Of a DNA stretch of 64,000 nt, positions 34,192-45,552 are shown piece by piece. Made by a program: the position numbers and the translations under genes. The stretch is taken from contig JAKOGH010000743.1 of NCBI GenBank assembly GCA_024811115.1, positions 272,370-336,369 on the forward strand, read 5' to 3'. This DNA comes from Terana coerulea. Lineage: Eukaryota; Basidiomycota; Agaricomycetes; Polyporales; Phanerochaetaceae. Under the pieces are notes generated by a model. The model saw only the letters and a program-made list of their open reading frames with translations, was not told the origin of the DNA and did no database searches. How positions within the stretch are numbered: position 1 is the stretch's first letter; each line of letters starts with the position of its first letter.

Positions 34192-36276
34192 TCATGACTT
34201 GATGTGCATCTTCTTCAGCAATTCCGAGAATCCGTGGTGATGATGGTGGCGGGAGCGAGGTGCGTTGAACGACCCGGGCATGTTGAGATCGTCGTCAGAG
34301 TCAGTAGAATAGTCCGGTTGGGAGGGTTGTTGCGGAGTTGATTGTGCGGGCTCAGCAGCTGTAGCGGGCTGCGCTCGTGCACTCTCGCGATGCACTTGGT
34401 GCAGCTCTTCGGGAACCTCTTTATGAAGAGGTTGCTGCGGCGCGTCGTGCTCTCGTTTAAGTTCATGGGCCTCTGACGGCCGGCCCTTGGAAGTCGGTCG
34501 AGGCTGTTCCACGTTAGGTTTGGCGGTCTGTGGCTCGTCGACATGAGGTCTGGCTGTCTGAGGCGACGCCGGCTCCTCTGGTGGCGTGACCTTGACAAAG
34601 TCATTCTCCCCGGTCCCTTTCTCTGCCCCGCCGTTTGCAGCGGGAGTCCGCCGGTTCGTCATCGGTCTCGTCATCAGTGTCAATGCGCGACTTCCAACCA
34701 CCGCTGCTCTTGGTACTCTTGCTGCTAAGACTCGTCTTTGAGGTATGCGAACCAAAGCGGTGTAGCGCCCGAGCTCCAGCAATGGCAGCCTTCCAACGCG
34801 CACGAGGGTTGAAGTTATCGCGGAGACCAGAGAGGTCGTGCTCGGTGGATGGCAGGTGAGTCGTCAGCCACTATTCCTAACAATCAGAATATGCCTTATG
34901 CAGAACGCATGCGAGTAAACTTACTGGATGAGCCAACGCGTCATCAGCGGATAGACGTGAGCCTGGGTCTGCTGCGACAAGTGCCCGAATGAAATCCTTG
35001 GCTGACGGGGAAATCAGAAGGCAGTGCGAACGACGGGGAGCGGACACTCACCTTCCTGGGATATGTTCTTCCAGTATCGCTCGTGAAACTCGACTTTGGC
35101 TTCTGTAGTTTCCCGTATGAGCTCCTTGACATCATCCGATCGGAATGGAGAATAGCCGCAGAGGAGCACGTAGGTGATGATTCTAGCTGTCGTTGAGCAT
35201 CTGTGCAACTGGCTTGCGGGATTGGGACTCACCCTGTCGACCATATGTCCACAGCTTTGCCGTGTCCAGCCTTGTTCAGGACTTCTGGAGCAACATAGCC
35301 GAAGCTACCTGCCAAACTATGGAGCTGCTCCTCAGGGTTATGCAAGTGTTTAGCACTAGGGTAGGTTAGTGCATATAAGATAACACAATCGAGATACTCA
35401 CATGCCAAAGTCCGCTATAACGATATCCGATTCAGCGTCCCTCGTCCGGTACAGGATATTCTCAGGTCTGGCAGAGCCAATTCAGGGATTTTACTCGCAC
35501 TGCAAGTGACAATTACTCACTTGAGGTCACGATGGACAATGTCGTGATGATGTAGGTACTGAACCCCGGAGAGAATAGACCGGACAACGCCAACAGCATC
35601 GGACTCCGTGAACTTGCCCCCTCTGAGTGATTCGTTCGAAGAGTTCACCTCCGGAGGCGAGCTCGAATGCGAGATAGTACTTTGACCGCGACTCGAACCA
35701 TTCGAAGAATTTTACCTAGAATCAAAGTGAGCGGATTGCACGCCACAACCATGACAGCGAGTGTATCTGATACTCACGATGTTCGGGTGGTCAAGCCCCT
35801 TCAGCACTTCCATCTCGCCCCAAACGCTGTCTTCATTGCCTTTGACCTTCTTCTTGGGAATCACTTTCAGAGCCACCTCGACGTTCATTCCGCTATCTTG
35901 CTTATCCTGCTGGCTGTTGTGCGAGTTTGTCCTCTTGAGTGACAAGAAGGAAGACGATGTGGCAAGGCTGCTACCGCTTTGTTCACGGCTCACGCCTGGC
36001 TTCGAGCTGTGGTCCCCATTTGGGGAAGCAGGGGGAGGTGTGACAGGTCCCGCCGCGGCTCCCTTCTGGGCAACAAGAACTTGGCCAGCTGGGACGTGCC
36101 AGGTCGCTTTCTGGAGGGTGCATTGAGTGACTTTGTCTAGGAAGAAGCTGTTGAGTACTCACCATAACCTTGCCAAAGCTTCCTGTGCCAAGTACTTGGT
36201 GTATTTCATAGTGCTTTTTCTTCTGAAATGAAGGAGGCTGCGGGAGAAGAGTCTCCTTCAACGACAATGACGGCAT
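34192..36276 (-). CDS. Calcium/calmodulin-dependent protein kinase (CaMKI/Cmk type)
   Basis: The kinase domain has the glycine loop [10 protein letters not shown], the Lys of [33 protein letters not shown], the GYVAPEVL element and [10 protein letters not shown]. Between the glycine loop and the catalytic Lys lies an insert of about 80 residues rich in Ser/Pro/Ala. After the kinase domain, [19 protein letters not shown] is basic-amphipathic, as expected for the autoinhibitory/calmodulin-binding segment. A long polar tail with Pro/Glu/Gln repeats and a His-rich run ends at 34192. The start ATG at 36276 gives [18 protein letters not shown]. One frame break sits at the CCC (plus-strand GGG) of 34642-34644, between [10 protein letters not shown] and AANGGAEKG. 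The gene converges with the SET gene. Confidence 0.92.
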
Positions 36277-37658
36277 CACGGTACTTCACTATGGGACTGG
36301 CTAGTAATGTCGGTTAGCCGTGGTATGAATGGTAGAGTAGAGGGGGGTATGCGGCGAGAATGTGTGTGGTATCTTGGCGAGAGGTTGCAGAAGGGGATAT
36401 TTAAGGAATGGAGAATGGTCGAGGAATGGAGTCCGTGTTGTTGACTCTCCACAATTGCACGGCGCGTATCGCAGTGCTTCGCCTCCAAGCGTCTGCGCTT
36501 TCGATCCATAAATGGAATCCCACATGGCGAGCCCTGGCTGTGCCTGGATCCGCCAAGTTCAAGCTCAAGAGCAGCGGTCGCCAGGTGTTCTTGTCAAGTT
36601 CTTGTACCCACCACTTCGTGCCTTCAACGTCCTGCAGAAATAAAGACATCGCCCACGCAACTGAGACAAGGTATGTATGCTGTACAACATGCAGCGACAG
36701 TACTCACGAGCTCTCCAAGTCCAGCGAAATGTGAGTAGCACCCATATTTAGGCAATCGAATCCGACTGACTGACTGTTGGGAGCGCAGACGACGAGTAGA
36801 TTTATAGCTTCTGTTGCCTCCCGCAAATAATTGCGGTGTGTAATGACACCGAGGCGCACCCCTGGCGCACCCCTGGCGCACCCCTGAACTAATCCACACC
36901 CCATCCCAAGCTGCTGCCATCTGCAGGCACAGCCGAACCAGTCGTCACCACTGACTCACGGCTACTTACACATTTCCGGTCGATTCATGACATTACTTGC
37001 AGCTGATTGTACAATCCATGGGGAAACCCCGGCCAGTCACCGCCTACGGAAGCCTCCGAGCGATTCGCAATCGTCACTCACGACACCGGTACGAACCTCA
37101 GGGCCTCATGGCTGACAATGCGTGAGGGTGAAATCCCGGCCATTGTTCACTCCTAACCCGCTCAGCTGAACTGCTATTCTTCTACCTTCCGCATTCACCC
37201 GCCCTCGACCTCATCATAAACTGTCACATGTAGCGTGGTGGCGACATGAAGGTGAGTGAGGGGCCATTTACCTTCAAAACAGAACTATCGCTTACCGCCA
37301 GTAGGCCAATATACCTGAACCCTTAGCTGTTTGTATAGGAAGCTAATGACAGCATGTCGAACGCCCATATTCAACACTGCCATATGGTTATCTCACATTT
37401 AGATGTCCTATGCAGACCGGCTTATATTTGAACACCGGGTTTCCTGCGGAGTGGCGAGCAATATCACGATCTTGGTACCGGATTGAGTCTGCGCGGTGAA
37501 GAACACGCTCAACGTTCCTGAAAGGGTGTTGTATGAATACGCATTGTGAGTCCCCCACTTCAGCCACACCAACATTATGTGTTTTCTCGTTGCCTATAAA
37601 GTCTACGGCCAAGATGCGCAGGCACTGCCTCACTTGAAGCATCCCTCTTATTCTAAGC
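36277..37658. promoter_or_regulatory. 1.4-kb divergent region between the kinase and HMG-box genes
   Basis: The region separates divergent starts. A minus-strand frame at 36401-36649 (with an upstream GTGAGT/CTCAG intron-like pair near 36660-36710) gives an aromatic-rich peptide that I do not recognise; it could be a small gene but codon use is weak. An 11-bp triplicate repeat lies at 36853-36885. No other structure is clear. Confidence 0.4.
36853..36885. repeat. Three perfect tandem copies of an 11-bp unit
   Basis: The unit GGCGCACCCCT occurs three times head to tail without mismatch. It lies in a non-coding region, and 11-bp units do not fit a coding repeat. Confidence 0.85.
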
Positions 37659-39136
37659 ATGGCGCCACCATCGTACTTCTCGCTTTTCCACGATATGGCA
37701 GACTCTTCTTCTCCTCTGTCATCGCCCGCGTCAGAGTTGTCGTCCCCTTACCCCGCCTGGCGACAGCTTTCTTCAGCGGATTATTCCCCCGCGTCCTCCG
37801 ACCTGTCAATTCACGCCTCTCAGCCCTCCACCACAGCGAAGGAGCCGCACGAAGAAGGTCGCCAGCTCGCTTTCACGACCCCGACGGAGAGGCGGGGCGC
37901 CCGGGCTACATTCCCCGACCTCCGAATGCCTTCATGATCTACCGTTCCGCGTTCTACGCGCAGAAGAAGATCACGTCCGTGATTGAGCACGACCACCGCC
38001 ACATCAGTCGTGTCATCGGCAGCTGCTGGCGGAAGCTGTCGCCCGCAGAGCAGCAGCCGTGGAAGGACCAGGCGGCTAGGAAGGCGGCGGAGCACAAGAT
38101 CCAGTATCCGAACTACAAGTTCAGACCCAAGGCGAGGACACAGCCTGCGAAGAAGAGGAACGTCAAGCGTAACACGCCCCAGGATATGAGACGGTGTGAG
38201 GCGCTGGCATCCCTCATCTCCGACGGCAAGCAGGGCAGCGACCTCGAGCAAGCGATTCAGATATTCGACTCCGCTGTCGAGGCGGAGGGAGCCTTGCAAA
38301 CGCACTTCCCGCCCAACAGCACCGACGCGGCGACTGTACTTGAACATCAGTCTTCTTCCCTCCCCGAAGTCAAGCCCTCCATATTTTGTAGTCCTCTCGT
38401 GCCGCCGCACGGGAGCCACGTCGCTCTCGCCTCTGCCGTGGATCAAACGACTCTTCTTCTTTTACGAGTGACGCCGCCTTGCCCACGACACTCTCCACCT
38501 CGGTAGGTTCTCGCTGTCTCCACATGCGTTTACCATTTGCTAATCACTTCGCAGACACACCTGTTTCCCCTGGAAGCTCCTTCGAACGCCATGGGACTCA
38601 CGTATTGTCTTCCGTCCTGGGGCAACGCTAATGGCTCAAGCTACCCAACGAATCAGCTGCTCCCCATCACCTCCACGGCGTTGACCTACACTCATCCTGA
38701 CTACGCGCTTTTACTCAATCCTCTCGACCTCGGTCAGACCGGCTTCGCCACGCCGCCTTGCTTCCCCAGTCCTCTCAACACGTCCTCGCAAGTCCCCATG
38801 CCACTGCTGAGCAGCACGCCCACCGCCTCGACTTTTATGCCGGGTTACTCCAGCGCCGGTATCGACTGGAACGCGATCTCCCTTACTTCGATGTCGTCCA
38901 TGGTTCCGTCGCATGCTGCCTGTCTTCAGCCCATGTTCGGAATGACGGGAGGCTATCAGGCTGGCTTTGGCACGAACTTGGTTTGGGATCCTGCTTATAT
39001 GACACCTCAGTCGCTGGGTGCCGTATCGGGACCTATCGCAACCACTGTTCTCGCAGAGTCGCAGGGCGACTCGGACATCCCTATCAACCCTTTCCTCCCA
39101 GTCTACTCGTCCGTACAGGGCCCTGTGCTATATTAA
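37659..39136 (+). CDS. HMG-box transcription factor (MATA-HMG/SOX-like)
   Basis: A single HMG box spans about 37910-38135: IPRPPNAFMIYRSAFYAQKK, then RHISRVIGSCWRKLSPAEQ and AARKAAEHKIQYPNYKFRPK. IPRPPNAF is the entry of sequence-specific MATA-HMG boxes, the class that includes fungal mating and pheromone-response factors. The region before the box is Ser/Pro-rich (MAPPSYFSLFHDMADSSSPL), and the C-terminal half is a Ser/Thr/Pro/Gly-rich low-complexity region, as in activators. One intron (about 38502-38555) is clear. Two frame changes occur: at GGGG 37894-37897 just before the box, and somewhere in 38340-38450. A role in mating or development is possible but not shown by sequence. Confidence 0.85.
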
Positions 39137-39628
39137 TATCTTCGTCGTCGATCTGATTGGTCATGCTGGTCGTATTTTATAGTCACAATAATTGGACTTT
39201 TTGTATCGCCTAATCTATCTCTAGTTCCTGTCGGTACAACTATTCTTATGCGTCACTTTATGAGCTGTACTATCGTAGCTTCTTTCGGCAATGTACTGTA
39301 CTACGGACGTTCTTTATTGTACACTTTCCGACGTTTTATGAAACGTCTAAAAGCGAAACTCAAAGCGCAGGAGAGTGCATTGGCCGTCTACACGAAGCCG
39401 CCCGTCGGTCTCACCTTCAATCGACGCCACACCAGATTAGATCAAAGGCTTTGTGGCAACGCGATCGAGATCGAGAACAATGCGAGGCGTAGCTCCTGTG
39501 AGTCTGTATGGGTCCGCGATTGTCACGTGGCGTGGACGGTGAGTGTGCTCGACGGGTTCAAGCCAAATGCTAACCAAGGCAAACTCGCATGAAGTTCGTT
39601 GTATACATAACCCAAAAACCATCCAGCA
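39137..39628. other. Convergent 3' spacer
   Basis: About 490 bases lie between two convergent stops. The first half is T-rich 3' UTR. An open plus-strand frame (39248-39592) has no codon bias and no recognisable domain. Confidence 0.45.
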
Positions 39629-40695
39629 CTATATCGCGACATGTTGCTCTCGGAGTGCTAGTTCGGTACGAGGGAACTGCGATAACCATTTATCGAGCTT
39701 CTTCCGTAAGGGGTGGTCCAGACGAATTCCAACAGTCCTCAGCAAAAACGCCAACTCCTCCGCGAGCCTCCTCTGTTCATCGACGTCTCGGTTCTGGCTT
39801 TCCAGCAAGTCCTTCACCGCGCGGGCCAATCGGCCCTTGGGCATGACCGGTCCTCCCCATTGGCTGGAGGTTTCTTCTTCTTCCCTTTCTTGACCTTTGG
39901 AATGGCCAGCAAGGGGTCAATGACTTCAGTTCGAAAGCGGCGCAGGGCGAGCGACCCAAGGGGGACGACCCTGTCCACCGGACTTGCGGCTTCGGCGCAG
40001 GCTTCGGCATAGTCGAGTAACCTCAGTTCAGCCCCCTCATAATATCCCCACTTCTTCAACTCCTCCGACCTCCTCTCCCTCAGCCGTTTCTGTATCTTCT
40101 CACGTGTGTCGTCTTCTTGTATCGTCCTCGCCACCGCGTCAAACACGTCCGCAAGGCGTAGCCAGCCCTTGTCCTCGTCCACCGCGCGCTTCACATAGTG
40201 CCGGTTGACATAGTTGAGCAGGCGGTTCACGGTCCGCGCACCAGCAGAGTAGCGAGCGAAACAGGGGAGAAGGTGGTGGATGAGGTTCGAATCATCATGA
40301 GGAGTGCCGAAGAACAATTCTTGGCACGAGTCCGCAAAGTAGCGGTCGAGCTGCTCGTACAGGTCTGTCCCACTGGGCTTGTCTCTGCCGGGGCGGGAGA
40401 AGGGTATAGGCGGTAGAGCCTTTGGAATGGGCGTGGGGGAATCGGACTGGGAGGTAAAGTAGTTGTACACGGCGGTGTGTATCCCCATGTGATACGCCAC
40501 CTCGAGAGCAGGAGCCTTCGTCGGAAGCTTCGTGGGCGAGCGCACGATGTGGTCGAGTGCCGGCTGCAGATATCCCCAGAGAGCCGGCAGGGACGCGGAG
40601 GGGTTTGCGCTACCGGTGGATGGATTGGGAAGTGGCGGTGGGCTGCCGTTGGCAGAGAGCCTTGCAACGGACTCGGTCGCTGCTCCGCTGGACAT
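39629..40695 (-). CDS. Short cullin-repeat-like protein lacking the cullin homology domain
   Basis: The N-terminal 230 residues look like the first cullin repeats: ALWGYLQPALDHIV, YHMGIHTAVYNYFT, GTDLYEQLDRYFADSCQELF, then the very cullin-like LNYVNRHYVKRAVDEDKGWL and a following helix DVFDAVARTIQEDDTREKIQ. In cullins this region binds adaptor proteins. The rest (about 120 residues) is basic and helical and ends FPRTELALREQHVAI at 39629. It shows no cullin homology domain, no Rbx1-binding part and no neddylation site. So the protein cannot be a full E3 scaffold. The frame changes at the G run (plus-strand CCCC 39855-39858) between KKPPANG and VMPKGRLARAVKDLLES. Without that change it would end at 39814. 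The gene appears intronless. Confidence 0.8.
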
Positions 40696-41161
40696 GTACG
40701 CGTTTGCGCCGACGAAGATCTATGCGCACCCTAACTTGCTGGTTCAGGAATGTGTTGTAGATCCCTGTCAAGAGGGAAGAGGGCGGACCGTCGCGATCGG
40801 TAGACGAGAGGGAAGGACAATCGACGCGGCCGGAATAGTGCCTTTGAAGTTTGCATCATTGTCCCGTTCCGAAAGCAAGCGGCAATAAATAGGGTTTGCC
40901 ATCCACACCTGCCGATTATAATTTTCATGAACTAGTGTCCAGCCAGGAACGTTGAGAGTTGTTCTCGCTCTGTTGTAGCGTCATGGTCTGAGTGAACAAA
41001 GATTACAGACCGTTGTACACGGGCGCTGAACATAGCATACAAAGCATATCCAATGAGAACATAATATTAATGATACAAGTAGTGTGCGAGCATCCAGAAT
41101 CCGGGAGATTGGATTATAAGAACCAAGTAAAATATGATAGAAAGAAAAAGCGCAGAAAGTC
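40696..41161. promoter_or_regulatory. Spacer: promoter of the cullin-like gene and 3' UTR of the BTB gene
   Basis: About 465 bases. The part next to 41161 is AT-richer, as expected for a 3' UTR. No coding signal. Confidence 0.45.
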
Positions 41162-44100
41162 CTACACGACACCCAGCATGACAGTTGCACGGAGACTGAC
41201 CTCCTTCCCAGCAGCGAGCGCATCTCGAGGGACACCGTCGGCGTCGAATTCCGAGTATTCGCCCGTTCTCAACGAGCTAGACTTCCATCCCCAACTCTGG
41301 CTGACGGAGAATACGTCAGGGGCGCTGCTAAAGCGTGTGAGGCTCGAGCCCGTCGCGCCTGCACACGCAATGGTAAAGTATGCGCTGACTGCCGGTCTGG
41401 GGTCGCGATAGGGTTGTGGAGGCATGACGGGCGGTGCTGTGCCGGGTATCGTGACACTGACTTGGCTAGACGAGGATGGACTGGGTGAATACGATGAAGG
41501 GAGCGAGGAAGACATCGCCGGCGTGGACGGTACCGAGATGGGAGTAGCTGCGCGAGCTGTACTGATGGTAGGATATTGAACCGATGGAGTAGACACGGTC
41601 TGGTGTAGGGGAATGCCATTAAATCGACTTGGTTCACTTCGGAGTAGACCACTACCCAGAGATGGCGGGTTTGGAGGTAGTGAGACCGGTGCCGAGGACG
41701 GAGGGATGGGATCGACTGTCGATTGTCGGTGGAGATACACGCCAAGCTGGACGCCCTTCTTCCGCACGATCTGCACATACACGTTCCACAGACTCCCAGC
41801 GTACCATATAGTGCGCGAGTGCAGCCGGCTCTTCTCCTTAAGCGCTTCCACATCCCAAAATTCGACGCTGAACCGGAACGGTGGATAGGGCGACCATCGA
41901 GTTTTGTCGCCCTCATTCTGCGCACAGGTAGCTGCTGTACGTTGTTGTTGCTCGATGCCAAAAAGTGATTCTCGGAACAAGGTATGGAGATCGCCGCGCT
42001 GTCGTGAGGCTTCGAAGGTGGCCCACTCTCGAAGAGCTGCTCAAGCGAGGCACCTTCGATCCCGGTGTTGTCACCAATCCGTTGCGACGAATCAACCGGC
42101 ACAGGGAAGTACGGTGTGTCCGATGTGATACTGCCGTTTGCGAGGTTGGGTGAAGGACTCAAAGAAAAAGCCAACTCCGTCGAGGATAGTGTTACCCCCA
42201 ACTCTTTGGTTGCGGAAGACGTAGGACTTGCTGGTGACGTGGGCGGGGAAGAAGAAGATCCCATGGGTCGCTGCATGATGGATTGGCGTAGTACTGATTG
42301 ATCCCAGTGTGAGGATTGCAGGACCGAAAGTGGAACATAGGGCTTTCCTGTCGTTGATGAGACGTCCTTGCTGATGGTTATGAGTTCATCGAACCCCTTG
42401 GGTGTGTTAACGAGTGCATCTCAAGAAGAGTGACGCATGCTCACCATGTTCGCGTAGTAGATACCTTTGGCGAACAGAATGTCATACTCTGCCTCTTCAT
42501 CCTCGTGAACACCTTCCGCTCGCCGCAGCTCGACCACACGACGCGCCGCGTCGTACCGCTCCTTCTCGCCTGGCACAAACAGCATGTCCGATGACAGGAG
42601 TCCACGCACCCAACGAGCCGTGAGACCGCCGCGCCTCCAAATAACCGGCATACGCTGCGAAGCCTTGGGTCCGTTTGCCATCCCAAGGGGTATACCATGG
42701 CTGGGTATACCGTGTGAAGGAACAGTGCTTGCCCGCCTTCTGCTACTCATAATCACTGGAGCAGGCGGCAAAGATTCCACAGCTGCTCCCCCAGCGGACT
42801 GCAGCTCGTTCTGAAGCATGTCCATTCCCCACCGAGTGAGCCAACACGCAGCTGTCTCCCCAATTTTATCAGATACGACGCCATAGGAGAAGAAGTGCTC
42901 GGGTTCTTCGCGAGAAGCGGTATGTATGGACCAAGTGCTTGAGTCCCGTTCCGATGGATCCTCCTTCCTGCCCGCAAGCTCGTCGAATGGATCCTTCTCG
43001 CCGTCGAGAGTGGACGCCTTCAACTGCTCGAGCGCGTTCGTAGAGCTCAGCGCGCGAGGTGTTTGTGCTATGGATTCATCAGCTTCCAGTATGGACTCTC
43101 CATCATCCGGCAACATTTCAGCGATGGCCTCCAATCCGACCGCGGCTTCCAATTCGCCCGCCTCTGGTTCACCAATGCCTTTACCGAGAGCAAAGTTAAG
43201 GTAGCGGCTGACTGTATATGGGCCGATGGTGTTCAGGATAGAGGACATTGCTTTCGAGGCGATTGGCGTTATGGAGAGGAACACTGAGGTTGCGAGAAGG
43301 GAGAGGAGGAAGCGGGGGCTCGCGGGGTGTTGACCTTCAGGACAACCGGACGCAAACAAATCGTTCAAAGACGACGTTTCTCCAGGGAAAGCGGGTGTGA
43401 GTGGATGCTTCGGCGTCGGGATGAGTGATGGCGAGACAAAGAGTTCAGGGCCTCCACCATACAAGTGAGCGATGCAAATTCTGTCAGAGAGCCGGCATTT
43501 AGGGCTGTTCAATGACCGAACTGTGTTTGCTTACTCGAAAGCTGATTACACGTGTGGCGCCATAAGTTACTCGTCTCGAACTGATGAGAGGTGAACGTAC
43601 CAGCCCGCGTAATGTTAGGATCCTCCAGTACAATGTCGACAACATCAGGGCCAAGACGGTGGCTTGTGAGTTTGGCTTTGGATTCGGCAAACCCGGCAGT
43701 AAACAGCGATTGGAAAAATCCCTGTAGTATAGCGAGTATTGGTTAGGCCATTCTGTCTGCATTTAGGCCATGTAGCGCGATTGTAGTCCAGCATGTCAGC
43801 CGCGCAGTGTGCATCGGCAGACTCAGGCGAGCAGCGTAAACGACTCACAGCTTGGATTAGGACAACCCTATGAAGCTTGTAGATGGCATGCCACGAGCCG
43901 CGAACATGTAGTGCGACATCCGCAGTACGCCTTTCAAGAAAGGCAGCGTAGATGTGATTCTGCAGCACAGCTGGCGAGTGGGCGTTGGAAAGAGCTGGAC
44001 TACTCGGCTGACTGACCATCGGACGAGAGTCCGACGCAACCTGTCTCTTCGCAGGTTGGGGAGAGAGGCCGTGACGGGAAGGCGGAGGCGGGACTGTAGG

Positions 44101-44222
44101 TTAGAGGGATGGTGCACGGAGTTGGAGGAGGAAGCAAGAGGTGAGGTCGAGCGATACATGTCGGCCAACACTTGATCTGGAGGGCAACTCTTATTCAGCT
44201 TGGCACTAGCCTCTGCGGCCAA
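41162..44222 (-). CDS. Large BTB/POZ-domain protein of a conserved fungal family
   Basis: The BTB fold lies at about 43990-43440: NHIYAAFLERRTADVALHVR, AIYKLHRVVLIQA, then a second part GFFQSLFTAGF-like and ITRAAFEFCI, finishing LYGGGPELFVSPSL. A BACK-like helical region follows (PRFLLSLLATSVFLSITPIA, IGPYTVSRYLNFALGKGIG). The middle contains acidic and Ser-rich linkers plus RWVRGLLSSDMLFVPGEKER. The C-terminal domain has PPFRFSVEFWDVEALKEKSR, HSRTIWYAGSLWNVYVQIVR and ends SLRATVMLGVV at 41162. I know this architecture as an unnamed fungal BTB family, and a cullin-3 adaptor role is only inferred from the BTB fold. The N-terminus is uncertain: an ATG at 44222 is in a different frame from the BTB part, and a frame break or unrecognised intron lies at about 44020-44110. 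Confidence 0.8.
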
Positions 44223-44438
44223 TCATGTAGTCAGGAACGACCCCTCTTCAAGGCGGAACGAGACCAGGTGTACAGACGCCCGGGAACGGAACGGCAATAC
44301 ATTCATCGGCTTACCGTTCCTGACACCACTACAAACCGTGCTTACTTGCATACAAACGGCGTGGACCAGAGTAAGTGGAACGCACGACGGAGCTGTGACG
44401 CGACTCGTCCACGTCAATTACCGTCTTACGTCAGGACC

Positions 44439-45321
44439 ATGTCCTTCCCGCAACCCCATTCTCGCTTTTCCGTGCTCTCCTCATCCTCCCTCGCGTCCGT
44501 GGACCATCTCTCACCCGCGTCATCCACCACTCGTTTCTCGCTCCCATCCGCCCCGTCGATAAACACCACTCTCGCAACCCCCAAGCCAGGCATACGACCA
44601 AACATCTATGACCGCCCTCTCAACAAGACACGTACCGCGGAGGTCTCTGCGTCTGCATTCGCTTTCTTGTTCTCCGAAGTCGTGCAATACACCCAGAAGC
44701 GGGTCAGCGGCATTGCTGATCTCGAACGCAGGTCCGTCTTCCCTTGACCTGTGCCTTTTGCGCCTCGACTGATTTCTCGCTCCAGGCTGAACACACTGGG
44801 CTACCGTGTGGGCGTTCGCGTACTGGAGTTGATGTCATGGCGAAATGAATCCTCCTCCAAGACTCCCAAACGTGAAATACGGTTTCTGCCTGCCCTGATG
44901 TCCATACACACCCAGGTCTGGAGGACAGTGTTCGGCAAGCCTGCTGACGCTATTGAGAAGAGCGTGGAGAACGCGGACGAATGTTTGTCATTGCATGCAT
45001 TCGCAGGTTGATGCACTGTATTGACTCGCTCTTTAGACATGGTCATCGACAATGACCCTCCCATCACCCGCCACATCTCTGTACCCCGTGACATGAGCCA
45101 GCTTAGCTGCTCATCGTTCTCTGCAGGAATAGTAGAGGCAGTGTTAGATGGGCTTGGTTTCGTGAGTTGTCCTCACCTTCCGTGTTCTGGTATTGATTGT
45201 CGTCCAGCCTGCTCGCGTCACTGCTCATAACACGCCAACGGACGCCTATCCCAACCGCACCACAATCTTGATCAAGCTGGAGAAGTCTGTGCTTGAGCGA
45301 GAAGAGGCATTCAAGACATAG
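44439..45321 (+). CDS. TRS31: TRAPP complex subunit Trs31 / TRAPPC5
   Basis: Exons 44439-44731, 44786-44982, 45037-45161 and 45208-45321 give 242 residues with an intact frame. After a Ser/Thr-rich N-terminus of about 60 residues comes NIYDRPLNKTRTAEVSASAF, the signature start of the Bet3-fold subunit Trs31. Then come FLFSEVVQYTQKRVSGIADL, LGYRVGVRVLELMSWRNES, FLPALMSIHTQVWRTVFGKP, DNDPPITRHISVPRDMSQLS, FSAGIVEAVLDGLGFPARVT and a final TTILIKLEKSVLEREEA. Trs31 is a core scaffold subunit of the TRAPP exchange factor for Ypt1 at ER-Golgi membranes. The divergent neighbour is the BTB gene 216 bases away. Confidence 0.96.
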
Positions 45322-45426
45322 CCTAGGTCTCACGCTGTACCGACATCTCTTGAATCTTGCCCACGACGCGGAATCGGCGGAATGCAATTGATAAGGTTCG
45401 GACATTGAGATAAGGAGCCGTCGTAG

Positions 45427-45434
45427 TATATAAA
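45427..45434 (+). promoter_or_regulatory. Candidate TATA box of the dihydroorotate dehydrogenase gene
   Basis: TATATAAA lies 119 bases upstream of the start codon, the right distance for a fungal TATA element. It lies in the 231-base gap after TRS31. Confidence 0.5.
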
Positions 45435-45552
45435 CCCGCCACGTCCCCTCCTTACGTAGCACCCCCATCCAACACTCGGTGGTATGTGTAGTCTACTTGC
45501 TATTCCACTCAATCGTCAATGATTCAGTGTACCATAGTCTTCAGCTACTAAG

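Noticed and set aside
36401..36750. Small minus-strand gene rich in Trp and Arg with a possible intron
   Set aside because: The splice signals look good, but the two flanking frames do not join to a convincing protein and I recognise no family. It is left as a note in the intergenic entry.
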